Shown here in pieces: positions 1 through 7,880 of a stretch of DNA of 11,891 nt; position 1 is the first letter of the stretch, and the number at the start of each line of letters is the position of its first letter. The position numbers were made by a program, and so were the translations under genes. The notes beneath the pieces were generated by a model. It saw nothing but the letters and a program-made list of their open reading frames with translations. It did no database searches and was not told where the DNA came from. Source of the stretch: Cephalothrix simula (taxonomy: Eukaryota; Nemertea; Palaeonemertea; Archinemertea; Cephalotrichidae); NCBI GenBank assembly GCA_035591015.1, contig JAXIUW010193623.1, forward strand, positions 1 to 11,891. The letters run 5' to 3'.

Positions 1-242
1 CATGAGATAATAGATTTGATCAGACTTTACATATGGATAGTAATGTGAAGACCAGATTTATGCAGTCAGCAGAGATCAGATATACCTTATAATGGTAGAA
101 ACTAGCTCCCTTCTCATACGCTCCTACCTTTGTTGAATACTTTAGGCTACATTTCAGATAAAATATTTTAATTTAAAGCCACGCATTGCATTTTCATACA
201 AGAAATATCAAAGTTCCATTTGTTTTCAGAATTAATTTTCAG
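1..242 (+). other. 3' part of an intron, incoming acceptor
   Basis: AT-rich sequence with no coding-like frame that I can support. It ends in a T-rich tract and two closely spaced acceptors, ttttcag ending at 229 and attttcag ending at 242. I read it as the 3' end of the intron before the exon at 243. The remainder of that intron and the upstream exons lie outside the window. Confidence 0.45.
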
Positions 243-334
243 ATGAAGAAGAACGAACCAGAAAAATATCCGGAAGATTTGCACATGTACGCTACGGTGA
301 ATGGTCATCAGGCTGGTCCAAAAAGGTTGAAGAA
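243..334 (+). CDS. Internal coding exon, tail of a receptor-like protein
   Basis: This is a 92-bp exon flanked by an acceptor (attttcag, AG at 241-242) and a strong donor (gtaagt at 335-340). Read in frame 0 it gives 30 codons plus two bases (aa), with no stop. It begins MKKNEPEKYPEDL and continues HMYATVNGHQAGPKRLKK when the split codon is completed. The composition is hydrophilic, with basic and acidic residues. A YxxV motif (Y16-V19) sits in a context like the tyrosine signalling motifs of receptor cytoplasmic tails, but His at -2 keeps it from being a classical ITIM. The initial Met is probably internal, because an acceptor directly precedes it; a noncoding 5' exon cannot be excluded. The exon phase fits the exon at 1153 exactly. 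The gene family is not recognised, and a receptor tail is inference. Confidence 0.6.
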
Positions 335-1152
335 GTAAGTATATTTATTTGATTCAATACATTTTATACTAAGTTTATGGGGTTGAATTGCATCACACTA
401 CATTACTTTAGTAATATATCACTTTTTGATGCCAATGCACAGTCCAACCAAAGTAGATCATGAAAGTCAAAATAACTATAAATGATAAAATCCTGAAAGC
501 GTAAGAAAACCCTAGTTTCTGTCACTAAAAATCTACCAATACATTCAACGTTTAGGCCTGATAATGTAATCTGGAGATCAACTATTGATTTATGGGATTC
601 CCATGTCTAAGTCAAAATGGCATAGTCAGTCACATTCAAATGAGAACGTTGAATAAGATGGTGACAAGATAAGCTTATTCCTTCTATACGACTTCTTTTG
701 GCAAAGAAATCATCACATCCTGGTTATGTAAACCCACTTGAACACCTTTAACACCTTTAATGATGAGCTGGCAAGGTGGGAAATATACAATAACTTCATC
801 AAAATCGTCATGGAGAAGTGAACAATTAAATTTGATAGTGGAACATGAATTTAATGTATTTAATAGTATTAATTGGTGAGCCCTTCCCTAATCTCTTCAT
901 TTAAATTTAATTCATTTAATTTACCACCTTATTGAAACACATAAAAATCGATAAACATTCAAATTATGTACATGTATTTAGTCACCAATAGGCATGTTCA
1001 AGTACAATTTTTTTATTGCAGCTGCTATGTTATTGAAGGTTCTCATTTTACAACATATATTTTTTGAACTACATGTACACGTACAAAATTTACACAAACA
1101 ATTTAAATATTTACGTTGAAATGTTACAGTTTTTATGCTCTTGCATACGTAG
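335..1152 (+). other. Intron between the two receptor-tail exons
   Basis: An 818-bp GT-AG intron with gtaagt at its start and a T-containing tract ending in tacgtag at 1152. It splits a Lys codon in phase 2 (aa in the upstream exon, g in the downstream exon). The inside is AT-rich, with palindromic atttaaat-type words around 845-925 and ACATGTAC words at 966 and 1069. No other gene is seen in it. Confidence 0.5.
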
Positions 1153-1222
1153 GACTGGATTTAAACCAATCAAAGTTAAAGATCTTGACTCAAAAGAAGG
1201 TTACGTCCATGTATATTTATGA
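1153..1222 (+). CDS. Terminal coding exon, receptor-like tail
   Basis: The exon starts at g1153 after a tag acceptor, completes the Lys codon split by the intron, and continues TGFKPIKVKDLDSKEGYVHV, then YL and a TGA at 1220-1222. Added to the exon at 243-334 it gives a 53-residue tail with two YxxV motifs, at residues 16-19 and 48-51, about 32 residues apart. Such motifs are typical docking sites for SH2 proteins when phosphorylated. That is family knowledge of such motifs, not evidence specific to this protein. Support comes from the phase match, the coding-like composition, the nearby stop, and the poly(A) signal 132 bp downstream. The acceptor's pyrimidine tract is only moderate, which is the main weakness. 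The frame is also open upstream through the acceptor, so a chance ORF is the alternative. Confidence 0.55.
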
Positions 1223-1353
1223 CATTCAATCTCTCTGCCATCATTTTAGAAGTATTTCGATATTTCGGAGCATTTAATGCCAGAACAATATTAACCAGAC
1301 TGATTAGATATAACCTTAAAGGTAGGATTACCAATTACAGGTACAAATGTATA

Positions 1354-1359
1354 AATAAA
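1354..1359 (+). terminator. Poly(A) signal AATAAA for the receptor-like gene
   Basis: Canonical AATAAA 132 bp after the TGA at 1220-1222, followed 13 bases later by an A-rich stretch (1372-1378). It gives a 3' UTR of about 150 bases. AATAAA is frequent in AT-rich DNA, so its weight comes from its position. Confidence 0.45.
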
Positions 1360-1640
1360 AGTATAATTGTAAAAAAAGGCTTTAAAAATGAAGACGATTA
1401 AACAGTTTGCTCAAATTACATTGACTGGAAGATTGACTATAGACTTTCAGAAAGATAGTCTGAGAAATTATTGGAAATCGATGATTTCCGATGATGATTT
1501 GGGATACTATCATTATAGTATAACAACCATTACACGACGACACACATATGGACATTTACTTCGTGTAACAAGTATATGATATTTGAACGTTGTGTACATA
1601 GTCCATGCTATGTAAATAATTATTCACAGAGGCAGCTTGA

Positions 1641-1733
1641 AAGGAAGGAAGCGAATTAGATGCTCAAGTTACCAATGGTGCTTTGAGTGACAATTCTGAT
1701 CCGCCTTCTCCTTGGGAACGAGAATCAAATTAG
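1641..1733 (+). pseudogene. Coding-like fragment, possible decayed terminal exon
   Basis: After an in-frame TGA at 1638-1640, a 30-codon stretch reads KEGSELDAQVTNGALSDNSD, then PPSPWERESN and TAG at 1731-1733. The composition (acidic, Ser/Pro-rich, one Trp, few Lys/Asn/Ile runs) is unlike random AT-rich DNA. An acceptor-like tattcacag ends at 1629, but the TGA at 1638 blocks the same frame between the two, so an intact exon would need a different start. It could be a broken exon, a transposon remnant or chance. No family was recognised. Confidence 0.22.
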
Positions 1734-1904
1734 TTGCTCCCATAATAGTATTGATACGAATAACCAAACCAAGTCCAAACCGTTTGACAGATAAACAATG
1801 CCGCAGTTAAAACATTAACAAAAGGTTGAAGCCCATAAATTTTTCATTCTCCTAGACCACATTCTGGGAAAGTCTATTCACTTCTTTAGTTGGTTCAGGC
1901 CACC

Positions 1905-2090
1905 ATGTTTAATAGTAGCTCTGATAGAGACAGTGCAAATTACGTTAATGATATATTAGTTTCTTGGAAGAAAGGTTACTTGAGTGTGTCTCGTCGGTTA
2001 CTACACGCTGCTAAAAAAGTCGGCGTGTCTTTAAAAGGGTCAAGTTATTATCAAGTTGTTATATTTTTTGAGGGATACATGCAGAATTAG
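1905..2090 (+). CDS. Possible 61-residue ORF or exon, unknown
   Basis: The ATG at 1905-1907 has a very good vertebrate-style initiation context (gccaccATGt). The frame stays open to TAG at 2088-2090. The product starts MFNSSSDRDSANYVNDILVS, has a basic segment with SRRLLHAAKK, and ends in a hydrophobic patch (VVIFF). A T-rich acceptor-like tract ending gttcag lies at 1891-1898, so the region could be a terminal exon instead. No domain is recognised and no poly(A) signal follows closely. The length is near what chance allows in this base composition. Confidence 0.25.
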   Translation: MFNSSSDRDSANYVNDILVSWKKGYLSVSRRLLHAAKKVGVSLKGSSYYQVVIFFEGYMQN

Positions 2091-2955
2091 TATAAAATCC
2101 TTCCTCGAGTTGAGTTGCCAGCCTCGGGACAAATACATCATATTTTTGCAAAGGTGTTATACTCCTGTGTAATATTGGTGATTCAATTCAGTTATTAGTG
2201 AACCAGTAGAGAAGTATAACTCCTCCATGCATAGATCTGCAAGTAATTCTAATGCTTCCAAAATGAGATAAAAAGACTTTTTAGTAGTTCTACATGTATA
2301 TCGTTTGTAGGACAAATTTCACGACGCAATATGATTATGTTTATCTGTATCTTCTACATTTATAATATATTTTCTTTGAAAAATGTGTTAAAAATATCTT
2401 CTATTTTGAAGTAAGAAAAAGATGTCTAAATTAAGCATTTTACATTAAAAGATTGAATTTCATAATGAAAGACAATGTAAATTTTATATCAGTCGCTTAG
2501 CCTGTAACTCCAGTGGGAGCTGGTTACTAAGAAACATGATGAAGTCACTTACAGCAAATTAATATTGAACAGTTGAAGAGATAAAAACCACGGCGGATAA
2601 TTCATGCATGGCATTATGAAAAACCTTTAAAGTAAACTTTTAGTTTTCATGATTAAATTTCTATGGTAAATCAGGAATCAATTAGTCTAAGAAGAGATGA
2701 AGCAGGCGCCATATAAGAATTTTCAATATCTTCAATATTTGCGAACATTCACAATAAAAGATTAACTAGAAAGAAATGTGAAGTACCTTCAGTCTTCATA
2801 TAGCAAAGTAGATTTTAGATTAGATAATATCTGATATTTTTAAGACGTAAAAAGACTGTCAAAATACCGACTTCTGATGGTATTCTTTCTATAGTTAATC
2901 AAGGATCAAATAGCAAAGGACACATTAAAAAATATTTGACGCGATGAAGGAGGCT
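2091..2955. other. AT-rich noncoding stretch, one small hairpin
   Basis: No reading frame here is worth naming. The only structure I found is at 2504-2527: GTAACTCC, loop agtg, GGAG, a ctgg bulge, then TTAC, an 8-bp stem with a 4-base bulge. A TATA-like tataaaa occurs at 2091-2097 with no gene assigned to it. Confidence 0.4.
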
Positions 2956-2993
2956 CAATCTATTGTCAATGTATCAATCTATTGTCAATGTAT
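2956..2993. repeat. Perfect 19-bp tandem duplication
   Basis: The unit caatctattgtcaatgtat occurs at 2956-2974 and again at 2975-2993 with no difference, consistent with replication slippage. Confidence 0.95.
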
Positions 2994-3020
2994 ATGCCAG
3001 GAAGGGGGTCCAGGAATAAG

Positions 3021-3355
3021 TATAGAAGCAATTGTTTAGCAAACTAAACTAAACTCTAGATTGCATCTTATAATTTTGATATGGCTTCTAAATTTGAAAT
3101 AATTTTTATAGAAGCAATTGTAAAAATATCTTCACTCTTTTTAGCAACCAAAACTTTAGATTAAATGTGATAATTTTGAGACAGCTTCTGAATTGAAAGA
3201 ATCACTGTACATTTGTAGAAGCAATGCCGGATTTCAGAAAAAGATGGCGTGACGTAATCGCCATCTTTTCTGAAGTTGGCATTGTGAATATCTTCTTTTT
3301 TCTTAAAATTGGGTCTGATAGTGGAAAGGAATACTTACTAATTTTACAGCTAATG
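3021..3355. repeat. Three diverged tandem copies of a ~90-bp repeat
   Basis: Copy 1 (3021-3106), copy 2 (3107-3213) and copy 3 (3214 to about 3355) each start with a tagaagcaat-type word. Copies 1 and 2 both carry a tataattttga / gataattttga word followed by a ggcttct / agcttct word and aa(t)ttgaaa. Copy 2 has about 20 extra bases (aaaaatatcttcactcttt) that copy 1 lacks. Copy 3 shares aatatcttc and taattttacagct with copy 2, but is split near its start by the foldback at 3226-3280. Copy 3's right end is approximate. Confidence 0.75.
3226..3280. mobile_element. 55-bp foldback inserted in the third repeat copy
   Basis: The arms GCCGGATTTCAG...AAGATGGCG (3226-3249) and CGCCATCTTTTCTGAAG...GGC (3259-3280) are imperfect inverted repeats around the 9-base loop tgacgtaat. 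Copy 2 of the surrounding repeat reads gaagcaattgtaaaa. Copy 3 reads gaagcaat, then this foldback, then attgtgaa. That places the foldback as an insertion, with AT on each side (3224-3225 and 3281-3282) as a possible 2-bp target duplication. The arms carry AAGATGGCG in opposite orientations, which matches the YY1 core, and the loop carries TGACGTAA, a CRE-like word. It may be a minimal foldback element or a hairpin-templated insertion. It encodes nothing. Confidence 0.6.
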
Positions 3356-3465
3356 GCGTTTTGTCATCATGTGCTAAATGTTGTTCCAATGCCAAAACGA
3401 TACAGTTGGCGATAATAGTGAGCAAAACCATGTATTCGAACGGCGTGAAAGGAGTTAAGGAAAAC

Positions 3466-3968
3466 AAATATTTATATCTATTTCAAAGACACAAAAAAAT
3501 ACATTTATGGAATTTACAATAAAAAATGCAAGCATTCTCTAAAATTGAATTTTCATTAGCAGCATGCATACTCAATGACAACAGTTTCCCAGTATAATTC
3601 TGCATTGTAGGTTCTCAAATAAGAGATTTTGATTCTGATAAAAAATTAGGTATTTAAAAGGAATCCTACGAAAAATAACGATGATAACATGAAGGATGAA
3701 GCCATTTTAAAAATTTTAAAAATATTTATATCTATTTCAAAGACACAAAAAATACATTTATGGAATTTACAATAAAAAATGCAAGCATTCTCTAAAATTG
3801 AATTTTCATTAGCAGCATGCATACTCAATGACAACAGTTTCCCAGTATAATTCTGCATTGTAGGTTCTCAAATAAGAGATTTTGATTCTGATAAAAAATT
3901 AGGTATTTAAAAGGAATCCTACGAAAAATAACGATGATAACATGAAGGATGAAGCCATTTTAAAAATT
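3466..3968. repeat. Nearly perfect 250-bp tandem duplication
   Basis: Copy 1 is 3466-3715 and copy 2 is 3720-3968, separated by ttaa. The only difference I found is one A in a homopolymer (seven A's at 3494-3500 in copy 1, six in copy 2). Both start aaatatttatatctatttca and end gccattttaaaaatt. The junction is AT-rich and shares short words with the unit ends. The near identity implies a very recent duplication or an assembly artefact. Short frames inside it are repeat shadows, not genes. Confidence 0.95.
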
Positions 3969-4224
3969 ACACCCAATTCCAGACTCCCTCTTAGACTTTA
4001 ACACACGACATTGATAGTGCTCAAGGCAAAACAGCATGAGCAGCTTTAAATTGAAGAGCAAAGATTGCGATGAATAGTTCAAGATTAGATTTTAAATTTC
4101 TTATAATTCCAATATCCATCAACCATTTTACGGTTTAGCAAGAACAACTTTTTATTATTTTAAGACTCACTTTTTAAGTTCACTATTTATACTATATATA
4201 CACTGCATGTATGTGTGCAGTGCT
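3969..4224. other. AT-rich spacer with a 7-bp hairpin
   Basis: No gene is seen. A perfect hairpin lies at its end: cactgca (4201-4207), loop tgtatgtg, tgcagtg (4216-4222). A T-rich tract precedes it. Confidence 0.4.
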
Positions 4225-4720
4225 TCAGTTGAGAAATCCCACGGTACTGGGTACCTTTTTAAGCGGGAGCCAGATGCACCATTGTCGTTTAAGCACGGGT
4301 AAGTACACCCTCAGGCCTTTGATATCCAGTTATATGACACAAGGGACCAGGATTTTTTCTCAGTGGTGACGCTCCACCCATGACCTCTCAATTATGAACG
4401 AAGTCCCCTATACCAAGTGTGTTCTTTACCAGATCTGCGACCGTGATCTGTCCAGAGGAAAGGTTCATGCCACTTCACGTTTTAATGCTGACCGGCCCAA
4501 CAAACATTACGTGCTCAGCCGATATTGTGACTCGAACCGTGATGAATCTTTTTGTGACGCTATGGCCATCGCATTTCACCTTTAACCACTCGTGAGAGCA
4601 TTGCGATCCCCTGTCGAAGCTACAGTATTCGTAAACCGCCTTGATTGTTCGAAACGATTTCCGAAATATAAACCGGAAATTTCAGCGCATGGCGCATGTA
4701 CATTCATCAAGTGCAGCATT
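4225..4720. repeat. GC-richer block, probable old dispersed repeat
   Basis: This block is clearly richer in G+C and CpG than its surroundings and has sharp-looking edges. It reads as many short, tRNA-unlike but repeat-like phrases. Frames on both strands are interrupted often. The longest, plus 4394-4585 and minus from 4884 down to 4582, show no recognisable domain, and the minus one starts with GTG, not ATG. I therefore treat both as chance frames inside a decayed repeat. The class is undetermined, and there are no clear terminal repeats or target duplications. Confidence 0.35.
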
Positions 4721-5517
4721 TTTTTCCTTTTTATTTTGTAGCAGTTTTGGGACCAATTGGAATTTTTCGTCAATATACGAATCTTAAAAGGTAGTCCCTT
4801 TCTCTGCCATGCATATAGCATTAATGACCATACTGACAGGTTTCTATGGCAACACAAGATTGCAAGGAACACATAGAGGAACACAGAGACAAGTTTGATT
4901 CTCTGCGGGGCTAGGACCAGGACGATAATAAATGGTCTTTTTAGACACTTGACAGAAAGAATGTGTTGAAATGGTAATAAAGAAAGAAATTTCTTTTACT
5001 AGTGATGAAAGTGTTAATGACAAGCCAAAAAATGACGTTTATTATAACATCTTGATTAGGAAAGAGGACATGTAGAGGTAGATAGTTTTATTGATCGAGA
5101 GCTAACTCGTTGTTTGACATGAAAAATAAAAATACAATGCAAACAAAATAAATGAAATGAAACTGCAACAGAATGTGAGAATTTTTTTTTTTAGCAAGAG
5201 AGGGCCACTGCCAACCGATAAATTCTAAGAGCTCTTCTGGACAGCGGCGTAGTTCTAGGATTATGTCTAGGGAGGCGACCATCGTTTTAACAGAGTAAAA
5301 AACATACACATGTATAATTTCAACAAAAACAACAACAAGCGCAAGACAACATCCTCAACACAGACTACTCTCTCCGTCATCCGTACCCCTGAAAGAACTA
5401 GCCTTTCAAACGGCTGTGGTAGTTATCGATCGGGAAGCTATTTTTAGAAAATCAATTTCGGAAATCCCCCTTACTGTAGTGTGCTTTTCAAATACATGAT
5501 TAATTCGATCTCCCCAT
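4721..5517. other. Noncoding stretch, low-complexity runs
   Basis: No supported gene. It contains T10 at 5183-5192 and an acaacaacaacaa run near 5325-5337. The base composition changes to more GC from about 5340 onward. Confidence 0.35.
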
Positions 5518-5527
5518 CCCCCCCCCC
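5518..5527 (+). repeat. C10 homopolymer tract
   Basis: Ten consecutive C's, preceded by ccccat. Similar in length to the C run at 11293-11302. Confidence 0.9.
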
Positions 5528-5606
5528 TGGGTTGTGATCCTGTTATAAGACCTTATAAAATATCGAAAAAGATAAAATAAATAGCAAATTTTTAAAAAAC
5601 CAAAAA

Positions 5607-5689
5607 GTCTCCGCCGGGACTCGAAGTCGCAACCTTCAAAAACTGACACACCGACGCGCGACGCTACAAACTGAGCCCCGATCTCGTCT
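5607..5689 (-). tRNA. tRNA-like relic, possible SINE head
   Basis: Read on the minus strand, GGGGCTCAGTTTGTAGCG (plus 5662-5679) resembles the tRNA D-arm / pol III A box. TTCGAGTCC (plus 5617-5625) matches the T-loop core of the B box. The bases before the B box are GAC where GGG-type bases are expected, so the T stem does not pair. The anticodon and acceptor stems also do not close. It is therefore not a working tRNA. A T-rich, then A/T-rich, sequence follows on its 3' side. A decayed tRNA-derived SINE head or tRNA pseudogene is most likely. Confidence 0.45.
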
Positions 5690-5762
5690 AAGGGAACGAG
5701 GTTTTTGCTAAAATTTGAATTAAATGTGACGATAATAGGTCACCGAAGACTGTCGCGTTCTG

Positions 5763-5808
5763 ATTGGCCCTCTCATGTTGCGGCGAGATCACTGCCACAT
5801 TATTTAAG
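5763..5808 (+). promoter_or_regulatory. CCAAT/TATA-like core promoter
   Basis: An inverted CCAAT box (attgg at 5763-5767) lies 34 bp upstream of tatttaag (5801-5808). That geometry fits a pol II promoter on the plus strand with a start near 5830. The stretch just downstream holds the hammerhead-like motif at 5877-5903. It may be the promoter of a retroelement terminal segment, but no coding region follows in the window. Confidence 0.3.
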
Positions 5809-5876
5809 TCCCGTCAGAGATGATTTTGTGGAATCAGATCTGAGTTGAGAATGACAAGAAAAGCACGAGACCAATC

Positions 5877-5903
5877 TTTCGGCTTTGTTACAGCCTTCGT
5901 CAG
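5877..5903 (-). other. CTGACGA-stem-GAAA motif, hammerhead-like
   Basis: On the minus strand the sequence reads CTGACGA, A, GGCT, loop GTAACAA, AGCC, GAAA. The GGCT/AGCC stem is perfect. It is flanked by GACC before and GGTC four bases after, which can also pair. CUGANGA-stem II-GAAA is the conserved core of hammerhead ribozymes, known from Penelope-like and retrozyme elements. Against a functional ribozyme, there is an extra A before the stem, and only four bases (gatt) lie where stem III should be. It may be a decayed ribozyme or an unrelated retroelement hairpin. Confidence 0.35.
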
Positions 5904-5949
5904 GGTCAGTGACTAAAATGGATAACGATATTGGTATCTCAAAAAGTGC

Positions 5950-5957
5950 TGACGTCA
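5950..5957. promoter_or_regulatory. Perfect CRE palindrome TGACGTCA
   Basis: The exact 8-bp CREB/ATF consensus palindrome. It lies about 50 bp past the hairpin motif and 140 bp past the TATA-like word. No target gene is seen. Confidence 0.4.
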
Positions 5958-6038
5958 CAATTTGTGAGCGAATCCGAAAGGGTTATTTTGTTTTGTCTAA
6001 TTTTCACAAAATTTTAATTTTTCATTCATGATGGAAAT

Positions 6039-6973
6039 CATTCTATGCTGCCGTCCCAAAGCATAACCGACGCAACCCGTGATTTTTACAAGCTGAGATA
6101 TTCAAGTGTTTTTTGTTTGCATCTAGACAGGATGCATAGCGTAACAATTTTCGCAACATTTGCTGAAGAAAGTGCTTGATATAAATCATATTTAGATATA
6201 TCCTTCATGACATGCTTCTTCGTGCAAGATTCAATAGAAATTGAAACTTACGACTTATTTTCTTTCTAATAATTCCAAGCTAAAGCGACGTATCGCAGTA
6301 CTAATCACATATATTCCAATATTTGAAATATCATTCTATGTTACCAAACCCAACCAAATGCGTATGTATAACTATTGAATCGATGTGTATTTCACTTGAA
6401 AAAGTTATACTAGAGTAGTTTTGTGACATACTACGTGGGACCAGGGGGGGTGTCAGAATATGTATGTAGAGACCAACCTCGGTTTTGAAACGGGGTCTCC
6501 AACTCACGTTCTTGATGATATGAATATAATCACGTAATGCCTCACATGATTTCACATAAATTGGTTTACATTTCTATTGTATTCGATAAATACTTTGCTT
6601 ATTGTTTTGACAATTAACCTTCATAATTCAATACCTCATCGCACAGTATCAGACTTTTAATCGATATTCCCTACCAACCACCCCAAATAGGTCGGTGTCT
6701 AGAGGTATTCATACAACCCACCCCTGGTGGGACTATTTTTGATAAACCATTGTATTCTTGGGTTACGTCTGTCTTGCTTGGGAAAAGGTTTGCAGATCGG
6801 AACTTCCGTCGGTTTTTAAAAAATTCAACATGTTATTTTTCTGATATGGGGGCTTAGATGGGCATCCATTTTGAGAAATATAAAAGGTACTACTGCAACA
6901 ATAATGAATCTGGCCTTGGCTCATTTCCCGCCTAAAATTGGGTTGCGTCGGTTATCCTTGGGACGGCAGAATG
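6039..6973. mobile_element. Non-autonomous DNA transposon candidate, ~930 bp
   Basis: The left end (6048-6078) reads CTGCCGTCCCAA, ag, then CATAACCGACGCAACCC. The right end (6940-6969) is its reverse complement with two small differences, so about 28 of 31 positions pair. The six outer bases also match in inverted order (cattct at 6039-6044, agaatg at 6968-6973), but the left end has five extra bases (atgct). The interior is AT-rich, with no transposase-like frame. It contains a perfect CCCACC-cct-GGTGGG hairpin (6717-6731) and a diverged direct copy of the right end at 6759-6782. I found no clear target-site duplication, so the family is open. A TIR-bounded MITE-like element is the simplest reading. 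Confidence 0.6.
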
Positions 6974-7146
6974 GGTGAACAACACTTTAAAATTACTTGT
7001 CAACAAACAATACTAGTAAAGCTGACAACATACTATCAAAAAAGGTTGAACACAAAAGTGTGAAAATTAATATTAACCAGTAACAAGTATCAATTTTTTA
7101 TCCAGGTGATTATTCGGCCATAGTTAATGATATTATCTTGTGCGAT

Positions 7147-7391
7147 ATTTTAGGCCTTTTAAAAACAACGCGCCCTCTTGACTATAGGGAATCACGATAG
7201 GGATAATGCTGTCATTAGTGTTATACGTATCAAAACGTTCATATAAGCTTTGAGGGTGAAGGGTATAATCTGTATCGAAAAAACTGCTAGGCGCATTCCG
7301 CCTGACAGGCCAGATTCGATTTCGTATTGAAGTGTATTAATAACTGCAGATGGCAGAAAAGAAGAGCAAGAAAAATTTACAGGCCTAAAAT
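7147..7391. repeat. Inverted-repeat pair bounding ~245 bp
   Basis: attttaggcct at 7147-7157 and aggcctaaaat at 7381-7391 are perfect inverted repeats of 11 bp. Partly matching bases continue inward. No target duplication is seen. It could be a small MITE or chance; the AGGCCT core is GC-rich for this region, which favours a real pair. Confidence 0.4.
7192..7343 (-). CDS. Possible terminal exon, unknown protein
   Basis: On the minus strand, a long pyrimidine tract (ttcttgctcttcttttctg) leads to a ctgcag acceptor whose AG is at plus 7345-7344. The frame that follows stays open to TGA at plus 7192-7194. It includes INTLQYEIESGLSGGMRLAV and then hydrophobic residues rich in I, L and F, which could form a membrane segment. 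It lies within the inverted-repeat pair at 7147-7391. I saw no matching upstream exon and no close poly(A) signal. The strong acceptor is the best evidence. Confidence 0.25.
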
Positions 7392-7880
7392 TCATAGTGA
7401 AGCTAAACTAACCTACAAAATATTTTCGTGGTGACTTGGCAATAAAGCACAAAGCAGATTCTTTGTTTTGGTTTCCTTCTTAAACAATAGTGCATGTGGC
7501 ATTACTTGCGGGAGGTTTGTCAATGTTGTATTATCCATAGCAGTTAGAAGATCATGTTTACATGATGCAGTTTTTACACAAGAGTAAATGTTTAAACAGA
7601 ATCTCTTGAATATCAGAATAAAGTGTTTTACCTAATCTATTTACATTTACAAATGGACCTTTGGGATACAAATCATATAAGCGCCTGAAACAAAAATGTC
7701 GAAGCAGACTAAAAGTGATTATAGACGAGCATTGCTTTTACAATTAATAATTAAAAACAATTCTTCAGAGTATAGGTAAAAAATACAGTTAACCAAAAAC
7801 CTTTTAAAATGCACATTATATCTATTGTGGACTTCATTAATTGCTTGCATTTGGAGCATCAGATCTTTCCAAAGAGATAA
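7392..7880. other. AT-rich noncoding stretch
   Basis: Nothing supportable was seen beyond scattered AATAAA-type words and short frames. Confidence 0.35.

Noticed and set aside
1219-1579. Short plus frames at 1219-1401 and 1388-1579
   Set aside because: They lie in the 3' UTR and just past the poly(A) signal, have I/K/N/R-rich composition, and have no splice or domain support.
3224-3415. 63-codon plus frame
   Set aside because: It runs through the 55-bp foldback and the repeat copy that carries it, so it is a by-product of the insertion.
3646-3858. 70-codon minus frame
   Set aside because: It spans the junction of the 250-bp tandem duplication and is explained by repeat sequence.
4582-4884. 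100-codon minus frame with a hydrophobic start
   Set aside because: The first codon is GTG, the hydrophobic start would lie outside an ATG-initiated protein, and the frame overlaps the decayed GC-rich block. No domain was seen.
5607-5689. Functional tRNA gene
   Set aside because: The T stem does not pair beside the loop, and the anticodon and acceptor stems do not close.
5877-5903. Active hammerhead ribozyme
   Set aside because: There is an extra A before stem II, and only four bases remain for stem III before the possible stem I partner. Kept only as a hammerhead-like motif.
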